Shown here one piece after another: positions 51,806 through 58,550 of a DNA stretch of 64,000 nucleotides. The notes below the pieces were generated by a model. It saw nothing but the letters and a program-made list of their open reading frames with translations, ran no database searches and had not been told where the DNA came from. Location: assembly GCF_004138165.1 (NCBI RefSeq), contig NZ_RYFF01000025.1:1-64000 (forward strand), given 5' to 3'. Position numbers and translations under genes: made by a program. This stretch comes from Candidatus Chloroploca sp. Khr17. GTDB taxonomy: Bacteria; Chloroflexota; Chloroflexia; Chloroflexales; Chloroflexaceae. How positions within the stretch are numbered: the stretch's first letter is position 1; every line of letters starts with the position of its first letter.

Positions 51806-52253
51806 CCTCAGGACTCAGCGCTTCGTAGAGGGTTTGCATCGCCTCGTGGAGCGCCGTCAATTGTTCTGCATTGAGATGACTCATCCGTTGTTCCACATAC
51901 GCCCGATGACGAGGGCGCAATTCATCAATCAACGCTTTGCCCTCACTTGTGAGCTGTACCAGCGTCACCCGACGGTCATTGGCATCAGCAGCGCGGCGTA
52001 CCAGGCCTCGCGCCTCAAGACGATCCACCAGGCGGGTCAAATTGCTATTATCGGCCACCATCTGTTGGCAGATATGACTCAGCGGCACGCCCTCCACCGT
52101 CGCATGAAACAGAATGGCATACTGCGGGGTCGAGAGATCATACGGACGAAACTCATCACGATTCAACTCTTGAAAACGCTTATGCAACTTTAGAAACAGG
52201 CGATACGCCTCGATTTGAGGCGAATCAACACTAGTTATCTCGGGCATTGCCAC
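51795..52253 (-). CDS. MarR-family regulator
   Basis: A 152-residue winged-helix regulator: LSTPQYAILFHATVEGVPLS, MVADNSNLTRLVDRLEARGL and RRAADANDRRVTLVQLTSEG. It is co-transcribed with the MFS gene and probably represses it until a substrate binds. The ATG used could be replaced by the next ATG (MPEITSVD). A promoter and a short palindrome lie upstream. Confidence 0.9.
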   Translation of the reverse strand: MAMPEITSVDSPQIEAYRLFLKLHKRFQELNRDEFRPYDLSTPQYAILFHATVEGVPLSHICQQMVADNSNLTRLVDRLEARGLVRRAADANDRRVTLVQLTSEGKALIDELRPRHRAYVEQRMSHLNAEQLTALHEAMQTLYEALSPEDGA

Positions 52254-52268
52254 CTCCCTGAAAGATGC

Positions 52269-52329
52269 CTACTACCTACAGTAGCTCTTTCTATCTCTGT
52301 AGCGTACACGAATATATTGGACTTGTCAA
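52269..52329 (-). promoter_or_regulatory. Promoter and candidate operator of marR-MFS
   Basis: On the minus strand TTGACA, 17 bases, then TACGCT (52301-52329) form a promoter with a perfect -35. Just downstream, CTACT-ACCTAC-AGTAG (52269-52284) is a palindrome that could bind MarR and block transcription. Confidence 0.55.
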
Positions 52330-52370
52330 TGTTTCTGGAAGCGAAACTCAGAGCAATTGCATCATTGAGT

Positions 52371-53162
52371 TCACGCCTCGGCAACCACGAGCAACATCGA
52401 GCGGGTTGGAGGCAGCGCAGACGTTAATGCAGCAAAGGCCCCCTTGACCAGAAAACGGAACGGATGCGTACGCAAGCGCCCAGCCTCAAGCCCCACCTGT
52501 TCCCACGGGGCCTCATAATGGCGTTGGAGTATCTTGAAGCCCGCCTGTTCAACCAGCCAGGTCAGTTCGGCCATCGTATACGTTCGCGCATGCGTCGTAT
52601 AACGAGCCTCGCCCTCAAGCAGCATCTGATGACGGAACTCGGCACGGGTACTGAGGCTCTGCCAGAGCAGAGCCCGGAGGATCAGGCGCAGCCGACTCTT
52701 GGCATAGAGCTCATTGGGGGTTGAGATCAAGAGCCGGCCACCAGGACGCAAGACGCGCCGGAACTCGCGGAGGACTGGCAGCGGTGAATAGACCAAATGC
52801 TCAATCACCTCAGAAAAGACCACCCAATCAAATAGCTTGTCGGCAAAGGGCAACGGCTCACGTTCAAGGTGGGCCTGATGCACCGTCACGCCCAGGCGTG
52901 CCCAGAGCGCCTGGCGACGTGCGGGATCAAGATCCACACCGGTCACCTGAAAACCCGAGCGCACCAGCAATTCAGTAAAATGGCCGGGCGTGACCCCAAC
53001 CTCAAGCACTGAGGCCCCGGCAGAGCCCTGCATCGCGGTCAGCATGGCAGCAAACCGATACCGATGCAGGCGAAAATAGTCAGCCTTGCCGTCAGCGACC
53101 GCACTACGTTGAACTTCGTGAAAGGTACTGGAGCTAATCATACGATGTCTTGTGTTCACCAT
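52371..53162 (-). CDS. SAM-dependent methyltransferase
   Basis: A 263-residue class I methyltransferase. Motif I is SVLEVGVTPGHFTELL, where the usual CG is VT; ADKLFDWVVFSEVIEHL and LRPGGRLLISTPNEL follow. The C-terminal part contains an RTYTMAELTWLVEQAGF region. An ATG at MISSSTFHEVQR is another start. It does not appear to belong to an operon. Substrate unknown. Confidence 0.82.
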   Translation of the reverse strand: MVNTRHRMISSSTFHEVQRSAVADGKADYFRLHRYRFAAMLTAMQGSAGASVLEVGVTPGHFTELLVRSGFQVTGVDLDPARRQALWARLGVTVHQAHLEREPLPFADKLFDWVVFSEVIEHLVYSPLPVLREFRRVLRPGGRLLISTPNELYAKSRLRLILRALLWQSLSTRAEFRHQMLLEGEARYTTHARTYTMAELTWLVEQAGFKILQRHYEAPWEQVGLEAGRLRTHPFRFLVKGAFAALTSALPPTRSMLLVVAEA

Positions 53163-53316
53163 ACATCTTATTCAAGGTCGGCTTTGCCGATCTTGATCAC
53201 CTAAGACAAGGATTTAGGAGCTAGAAAAGAGGAAAGAGCCGAGCGCATCAGGACGGGATGGAGGCCTCCAAACTGTAAAGTAACCTGAAACCTTGCCTAA
53301 AGAATAAAGAAATCAT

Positions 53317-53346
53317 TTGGCAGCAGTGCCAGAGGCAACCTATAGT
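53317..53346 (+). promoter_or_regulatory. Promoter of the YvlD-like gene
   Basis: TTGGCA, 18 bases and TATAGT lie 47 bases upstream of the start codon. Confidence 0.7.
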
Positions 53347-53392
53347 ATCATGAGAAGCATGTGAGGGCGAATCGCACTGCCAAGGAGATGAG

Positions 53393-53830
53393 ATGCAAGA
53401 ACCTCAGTTTGTCCTGCCTCAACAACGGCCTGCGTGGCAACAGTTACTTTTGCGCTGGTTGATCAGTTCGCTAGGTATTTTCGCCGCTGTCTGGATTGTG
53501 CCGGGGATTGAGTTTAGCGGTCCTGGTTGGCACATTGGCATCGTTGCGCTTGTCTTTGGCCTGCTCAATGCCTTGCTCCGTCCGCTTCTCTACGTGTTGA
53601 CCTGCCCGCTTGTCATTCTCACGCTCGGCCTGTTCGGGTTGGTGATCAATGCTGTCTTGCTTGGGCTAACCTCAGCGCTGGCTGATCAAATTGGGATCAT
53701 CTTTCACATTGACGGTTTTTGGCCGGCCTTCTGGGGGGGGTTGGTCATTTCGCTGATCACCACGATCCTGAGTTTCTTGGCAGGCGACACCCGTGTCCAG
53801 GTGGTACGTGTGCAGCCACCGCAACAATAG
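53393..53830 (+). CDS. YvlD / phage holin 4_2 family membrane protein
   Basis: A 145-residue protein with four transmembrane segments: LLRWLISSLGIFAAVWIVPG, LNALLRPLLYVLTCPLVILT, LFGLVINAVLLGLTSALADQ and a C-terminal one. This matches the family of YvlD proteins, found as membrane-associated proteins with no holin activity shown in most bacteria. Start ATG with AAGGAG. Confidence 0.85.
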   Translation: MQEPQFVLPQQRPAWQQLLLRWLISSLGIFAAVWIVPGIEFSGPGWHIGIVALVFGLLNALLRPLLYVLTCPLVILTLGLFGLVINAVLLGLTSALADQIGIIFHIDGFWPAFWGGLVISLITTILSFLAGDTRVQVVRVQPPQQ

Positions 53831-53837
53831 GTGCGCA

Positions 53838-54458
53838 ATGATCACCATTTGCAACACCCGACCCGAGCATATTGCTCAACTGGTTGAACATCAGCGGATC
53901 TGTTTTCCAACCCTATCGGCAGAAGATCTGATGCAAGCCGAGATGTTTGCGGCGCAGCTAGCGGTCTTTCCCGAAGGGCAGCACGTCGCACTTGCTGGCG
54001 AACGCGTCGTTGGGCAGAGCAGCACCTTCCGCATTAGCGAAGAGCAGTGCCGGCAACAGCACACCTACCGTGACATCACCGGCAAAAACAGCTTCAACCA
54101 ACACAACCCGCAGGGTTTGTGGCTCTATGGGGCCGATATGAGTGTGCATCCCGCCTATCGAGGACGCGGGATCGCGACTAGGCTCTATGGAGTGCGCAAA
54201 GAGCTCGTGCGGCATCTAAAGCTAAAGGGCATCGTCTTTGGCGGAGCGATGCCGGGGTACGCACAGCACGCCGATCATCTCTCAGTTGAAGCCTACATCG
54301 CCGAAGTAGTTGCCGGGCGGCTCAGCGACCCAACGATCACCCCGCAGATCAAAAACGGCTTTCGCGTGCGGGGCGTCCTGCGTAACTACGTTGATCGAGG
54401 AACCGCAGCAACTGGCGACGCCACCTGGATGTGGTGGGAAGATTGCGTAGAAGAATGA
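53838..54458 (+). CDS. GNAT-family N-acetyltransferase
   Basis: A 206-residue GNAT protein. The acetyl-CoA-binding motif A is LYGADMSVHPAYRGRGIATR, a V/I-H-P-x-Y-R-G-x-G-I pattern. Start ATG at 53838. It follows YvlD by seven bases. The acceptor is unknown. Confidence 0.82.
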   Translation: MITICNTRPEHIAQLVEHQRICFPTLSAEDLMQAEMFAAQLAVFPEGQHVALAGERVVGQSSTFRISEEQCRQQHTYRDITGKNSFNQHNPQGLWLYGADMSVHPAYRGRGIATRLYGVRKELVRHLKLKGIVFGGAMPGYAQHADHLSVEAYIAEVVAGRLSDPTITPQIKNGFRVRGVLRNYVDRGTAATGDATWMWWEDCVEE

Positions 54459-54470
54459 ACGCTTAGGCGA

Positions 54471-54515
54471 ATGCTGGCGAACACAACCAGCTGCGCTGGT
54501 TGTGTTCGCCAGCAT
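54471..54515. terminator. Terminator with ccagctgcgctgg core
   Basis: ATGCTGGCGAACACAACCAG and CTGGTTGTGTTCGCCAGCAT are exact inverted copies with the core loop CTGCG. It follows the GNAT gene by 12 bases. Confidence 0.85.
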
Positions 54516-54601
54516 CCGCGTCATTGCCAACTTGTTGCAAGCAACATACTTTTATGCTACGATAAAATTATAGCTCTTTTGTTCTATGACAAGGTACTTC
54601 A

Positions 54602-54968
54602 ATGGAGCCAATCAAAGACTCTTCAGTTGAATTTAAGATTGATCGCCTACCAAAAGATCTGCAGGAACAATTTCGCAGGCTCTATGTTGGAGTTACCAAC
54701 GCGGGTTATCCGGCTGCTTACTGATGTAGATGATCTTGTCCTCGACTGTTTTCTCGGTAGTGGAACAACCGCTGTTGCCTGCGTCCGCGAGGGACGCCAA
54801 TACCTCGGGATTGAGCTTGATGAAACCTACGTCCAACTTGCCCACGATCATATCAGTGCCGAGTTGAATCGTGAACAGATGCTTATGCCTGTCTCTCCTC
54901 AAGAAGAGCAGTATGTTCAACTCCATCATCAGCAACTCATCGTGGAGGATGAGCATGACGCTGATTAA
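54602..54968 (+). pseudogene. Remnant of a DNA methyltransferase gene (deleted and frameshifted)
   Basis: In one frame a start-like MEPIKDSSVEFKIDRLPKDL runs 40 codons to a stop. In a second frame the C-terminal part of an N4/N6-type methyltransferase is intact: LELPTRVIRLLTDVDDLVLD, CFLGSGTTAVACVREGRQYL, then GIELDETYVQLAHDHI. The catalytic D/N-P-P-Y region expected between is missing. The two frames suggest internal deletion plus frameshift. Confidence 0.65.
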
Positions 54969-55331
54969 TCCATATGATTTGCGAGAGAATCTTGATCGTA
55001 TTGAGGCCATCGAAAAAGCTTCGTTACGCCTACTCGTCCAGGCCTTATACGATTATCGACACGAAGCAGCGATCATCTTTCAGGCTGAAAACGATCAAGT
55101 TGCCGATATTGGTGAAGATGTGACGCAATAATTGCTGCTGTGCCGAATGGGATGCTTCAGGAGCGTTACAATCCTGATGAGCACAAGACGATCTGGCGGG
55201 CAGGTCGCAATGCGCCGACGTTGGGCGAAGAGTTCCGTGTGCGCCTGAGTTTTCAGCTATTGAAAGAGAAGGCGCACTGGCGGGTGCAAACCATTCCGAT
55301 GGAGCCGTATGCCTATGTCTGGGATGAGTAG
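54955..55331 (+). pseudogene. Frameshifted ORF of unknown function
   Basis: The first frame gives MTLINPYDLRENLDRIEAIE and continues to EDVTQ, with a ribosome site GGAGGATGAGC. A second frame then reads AIIAAVPNGMLQERYNPDEH, continuing to EPYAYVWDE. Joining them by a shift near 55128 gives about 125 residues. The start overlaps the methyltransferase remnant. It may be the partner of a lost restriction-modification gene, but the family is not known to me. Sequencing error is possible. Confidence 0.55.
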
Positions 55332-55714
55332 CAGCGTTCTTACGGATGCTCGCCTTTAGGTGCGAAAGCCCAGCGCGTTCACGCCTGGGATGAAGCGCCC
55401 TGCTTGAGCGGCTTTCGCTCATGTGTTGCACAAAGCACGTATCCATGGTACACTTGTTCGTCATGAGGTCTGCGCATCTCATGCACGTTTCCAACTGAGT
55501 TTTGGTCGTTCCGACGAAGAATCCATCGTCGGGTAAAAAGCTCATGGTCATGTGGCGCGCTGGTTCGGCGGAAGGGGCCAACCTGAGAGTCAGCACAGAC
55601 AAGCGCATCGAAGCGGCCACACCCCACCCATGTTCTCTTCGGAGGACGAGACTGGGGCGGCAGTCTCTGAAGCCCAAGCGTTGACGCTTGGGAGCCGTCA
55701 CTCTGTTACGCTCT
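55332..55714. other. Possible IS200/IS605-derived remnant
   Basis: Two similar hairpin-forming words, AAAGCCCAGCGCGTTCACGC followed by CTGGGA (about 55367) and GAAGCCCAAGCGTTGACGCT followed by TGGGA (about 55670), lie at the two ends of this 380-base stretch. Between them a frame reads EGANLRVSTDKRIEA, which loosely resembles the C-terminal end of a TnpB protein (CGANxRP). No transposase motif is complete, so the identity is uncertain. Confidence 0.3.
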
Positions 55715-55765
55715 GTTCTACCGAGCAAGCGGGCCAACTGCGTTGGCCCGCTTGCTCGGTAGAAC
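55715..55765. terminator. 23-bp hairpin, terminator candidate
   Basis: GTTCTACCGAGCAAGCGGGC with the following CAA pairs exactly with its copy at 55743-55765 around a 5-base loop. It lies just past the convergent alpha/beta hydrolase gene. Confidence 0.75.
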
Positions 55766-55788
55766 GACACGGTAGCTCGAGAGCTGCC

Positions 55789-56679
55789 TTACCCAAGCTT
55801 CGCCAGCCACGGGAGCAAGGCGTCGCTGAAGAGTTCGGGGGTTTCGTCGAAGGGGCAGTGGCCGGTGTCGGGCAGGATGGCAATTTCGGCCTGCGGCAAG
55901 ATCCGCCGCTTGATCGCTTCGGCATCCGAGGGTGGGATCGAGCGGTCTTCGGCCCCCCAGATAAGCAGCGTTGGCCCGTTGTATTCACCTGGTTGCATAT
56001 CAATGCCGAGACTCACTGATGAGCGGGTGACGGCCAGGTATGAATTGGCCCCAAAGCGGCGCAATGGGCCGCTGAAGGTCTCGACCAGTTCAGGCGTGAC
56101 CGCTTCTTTGCGATGATACGAAGCGAGCAGGCTCTGACGCACACCCCATTCGTTGCCAAAGATCCCGGCGACCGTCTCGCCAATCACCGGTGCCCCGATC
56201 AACGACAGCAACACCTGATCAGTTGGGGTCAACGGGCGCTCGTAGAGTTGCATGCCCGAACTGTTGACAAGGATGAGAGCCCGAGTCAATGCAGGGAAGC
56301 GCCGGGTAAACTCCGTTGCCGCCACGCCACCCATCGAGTGGCCGACGATGACCGCTGGTCCACCAACAACCTTTTGCACAAAATCCGCGATCTGTTCTGC
56401 CCAACGAACTTTGCTCGCCTGGCCGGCAGGTCGCGCCGAATAACCAAACCCATAGAGATCGAGCGCATAAAAGGTGTGTTCGCGGGCCACCGAGCGCACA
56501 ATCTTGCGCCAGTGATCAATCAGGGCGCCATACCCATGAATGAAGACCACCGGCAGCCCCTGCACAGGCGTCGAAGCCCAGTAGCGTGTCGGCCCCAGCG
56601 GCCCATCCAGATATTGCTCAGTAACACTATAACGCCGCTCCTCGTGCCGAGCGCTTGTTTCAACCTGCATCGCAACCAT
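55789..56679 (-). CDS. Alpha/beta-hydrolase
   Basis: A 296-residue serine hydrolase. The nucleophile elbow is VGHSMGGVAA; the oxyanion hole region is VFIHGYGALIDHW, and the Asp and His lie in WGAEDRSIP and PDTGHCPFDET. Start chosen at MVAMQVETS with AAAGGAAAAG upstream; a longer in-frame ATG at 56757 is less likely. The substrate is not shown. Confidence 0.88.
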   Translation of the reverse strand: MVAMQVETSARHEERRYSVTEQYLDGPLGPTRYWASTPVQGLPVVFIHGYGALIDHWRKIVRSVAREHTFYALDLYGFGYSARPAGQASKVRWAEQIADFVQKVVGGPAVIVGHSMGGVAATEFTRRFPALTRALILVNSSGMQLYERPLTPTDQVLLSLIGAPVIGETVAGIFGNEWGVRQSLLASYHRKEAVTPELVETFSGPLRRFGANSYLAVTRSSVSLGIDMQPGEYNGPTLLIWGAEDRSIPPSDAEAIKRRILPQAEIAILPDTGHCPFDETPELFSDALLPWLAKLG

Positions 56680-56784
56680 ATCTTTGCTTTTCCTTTTTTC
56701 TAGAACTTCTGGAAGCTCGCTTCTTTGTTGTGTAGATACAGCATACCACAATTGCAAACTCTTTGCACAGCTTTTGCAGAAACT

Positions 56785-56837
56785 AAGCGGGGATTAAAAC
56801 GAGGCTAGCGTAGCTAGCCTCGTTTTAATCCCCGCTT
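56785..56837. terminator. 25-bp perfect hairpin between hydrolase and CcrM gene
   Basis: AAGCGGGGATTAAAACGAGG with CTAGC and its exact inverted copy enclose GTA. It overlaps the stop codon of the methyltransferase gene by two bases. Flanking AT-rich stem parts allow termination of the minus-strand gene. Confidence 0.85.
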
Positions 56838-57957
56838 ATGCCAGGCCTTGCTCACGACGATAGCGTTCGCGCAGGTCGTCAATGCTGATAAGGTTACCGG
56901 TGTCATCTTCGCAGTACCAGTATTCCCAGCCATTCGAGGCAGGGCGTTGCTGCGCCAGCGCGGCAAGCTGATGCATTGAGCCGTGCTGATCGTGCCAGAC
57001 GAGATGCCCATCAGCCTTGACCGTCGCTTCTTCGCGCCGATCGCGTGAAAAGAGGCGCTGGCCCACGGCCAGGTAGTGCGCTTCAATCAGTTGACCCAGG
57101 CTAATGCGTGGTTGGTGACGGCGCGAGGGGGTCAACAGTTCACGCTCGCTCAACGCTGAGCCGGGGATGCTATCGATCCGCCGACGGGCAAGTTCAAGAT
57201 AGGCCGGTGCAATTTCGATGCCAATGTAGTTACGCTGCAACTTCTTTGCGACGGCACCAGTTGTCCCCGAACCAAAAAAGGGATCAAGCACAAGATCGCC
57301 GGGGTTCGTTGAAGCCAGCAATACTCGATAAAGCAGCGCCTCGGGCTTTTGCGTCGAATGGGCTTTCTTGCCATCGATCTTCAAACGCTCGGCCCCAGTA
57401 CACAACGGGAGGTGCCAGACGTTTTGCATCTGCTTTTCGTCATTGAAATGCTTCATCGCCTGGTAATGAAAGGTATAGCGTTTCTGTTCTTTTGACTTTT
57501 TGGCCCAGATCAAGGTTTCAGTCGCGTTCTGGAACCGTGTCCCGTGAAAATTGGGCATCGGATTCGTTTTGTGCCAGATGATATCATTCAGAATCCAGTA
57601 GCCCAGATCCATCATAATTTTGCCAACGCGAAAGATATTGTGGTATGACCCAATGACCCAGATAGTGCCGTCAGCTTTCAAGACGCGCCGACACGCGCTC
57701 AGCCACTGCTCGGTAAATTGGTCGTACGCTGCACTGTCAACAAACTGATCCCAACCGTCATCAACGCCAGCCACGACGGTTTGATCGGGACGCAACAACG
57801 CTTGTTCAAGCTGCAGATGGTAGGGCGGATCGGCAAAAATGAGGTCAACCGATTGCGCAGGCAAGCGTGTGAGCACCTCAAGACAATTCCCCTCCACAAT
57901 CTCATTCAGGGGAAGCCTATCATCCTCCATCTCTTCAAGACCTCCACGCCGTCGCAT
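56836..57957 (-). CDS. CcrM-type adenine DNA methyltransferase (GANTC class)
   Basis: A 373-residue beta-class methyltransferase that resembles CcrM/HinfI-type enzymes methylating GANTC. The catalytic motif is FADPPYHLQLEQ, then the SAM-binding LDPFFGSGTTGAVA. Between, WVIGSYHNIFRVGKIMMDLG, YWILNDIIWHKTNPMPNFHG and FQNATETLIWA are almost diagnostic for the family. The C-terminal domain specific to CcrM, which contacts DNA, is also present (PRISLGQLIEAHYLAVGQRL to SMHQLAALAQQRPASNGWEY). Start ATG (MRRRGGLEEM) with GGGAGAAACCA. No restriction enzyme is adjacent, so it looks like an orphan methyltransferase that may control cell cycle or gene expression. Confidence 0.92.
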   Translation of the reverse strand: MRRRGGLEEMEDDRLPLNEIVEGNCLEVLTRLPAQSVDLIFADPPYHLQLEQALLRPDQTVVAGVDDGWDQFVDSAAYDQFTEQWLSACRRVLKADGTIWVIGSYHNIFRVGKIMMDLGYWILNDIIWHKTNPMPNFHGTRFQNATETLIWAKKSKEQKRYTFHYQAMKHFNDEKQMQNVWHLPLCTGAERLKIDGKKAHSTQKPEALLYRVLLASTNPGDLVLDPFFGSGTTGAVAKKLQRNYIGIEIAPAYLELARRRIDSIPGSALSERELLTPSRRHQPRISLGQLIEAHYLAVGQRLFSRDRREEATVKADGHLVWHDQHGSMHQLAALAQQRPASNGWEYWYCEDDTGNLISIDDLRERYRREQGLA

Positions 57958-57993
57958 TGGTTTCTCCCAACTTTGCGCACGTATACATTCTGA

Positions 57994-58024
57994 GACCTCA
58001 CAGGTCTTGAAGACCTGTGAGGTC
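57994..58024. repeat. GACCTCACAGGTCTT palindrome
   Basis: Two 15-base arms GACCTCACAGGTCTT / AAGACCTGTGAGGTC with one base between. It lies between the Phd/YefM-type gene and the CcrM gene, where it may reduce transcription into the latter. Confidence 0.85.
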
Positions 58025-58093
58025 GTAAAAAACGCTGGGAAGACATCTATGTGCGCCAAGTTAATCTTCCCCGAGAAGGCCTCCCAGATACCC

Positions 58094-58348
58094 TTAGCCG
58101 TCAGTCTCCTCAGCCGTAGCCCTCCCCTTTGCGGTTTCAGCTGCCTCGGCCATCGTGCGCAAAGCGGTAAAGAGTTCAATTGACAGCAAGACTCCGCTCG
58201 GGTAGCCTTTTTGGGTAATCACAATCGGCTGATTCTGCTCACGCGCTCGCTTCATCAGCATCGCGAGCGAACTCGCTGCCTTTGAAATGGGAACCATGCC
58301 ACGTTGCAGATCGACATCCAGCGATAATACCGGGTTCTGATTGGACAT
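58094..58348 (-). CDS. Phd/YefM-family antitoxin (solitary)
   Basis: An 84-residue protein with the Phd/YefM fold: MVPISKAASSLAMLMKRARE followed by QNQPIVITQKGYPSGVLLSI, the region that binds operators. The C-terminal part that would embrace a toxin is AEAAETAKGRATAEETDG. No toxin (RelE, Doc or PIN) is adjacent, so it is an orphan or its toxin lies elsewhere. Start ATG with AAAGGA. Confidence 0.83.
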   Translation of the reverse strand: MSNQNPVLSLDVDLQRGMVPISKAASSLAMLMKRAREQNQPIVITQKGYPSGVLLSIELFTALRTMAEAAETAKGRATAEETDG

Positions 58349-58448
58349 ACTCGGCGATCCTTTCTTCGCATTCGACTTCCGCACCTGTAGCCTTCCCCAG
58401 GCGGGTTGTTCTGCCGAACACTCTTCACGAACAAAATGAACGATGATC

Positions 58449-58485
58449 AGTATACCTTGTAACCAATAGATTCACAAGAGTATAC
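58449..58485. promoter_or_regulatory. GTATAC pair, candidate Phd/YefM operator
   Basis: Two GTATAC palindromes at 58450-58455 and 58480-58485 are 30 bases apart (about three helical turns), with TTGT / ACAA nearby on the inside. Antitoxins of this family bind paired short palindromes upstream of their own genes, so autoregulation is likely. Confidence 0.5.
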
Positions 58486-58550
58486 AAAAAAATAGGCATA
58501 ACAATCCGCCCCACCAGATTTTCAGAGGTCAAAACAGCGCGTAAACCACC

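Noticed and set aside
55045-55770. 241-codon open frame on the minus strand across the decayed region
   Set aside because: It crosses the frameshifted ORF and the hairpins, has no known motif and no ribosome site. Composition is like the other shadow frames.
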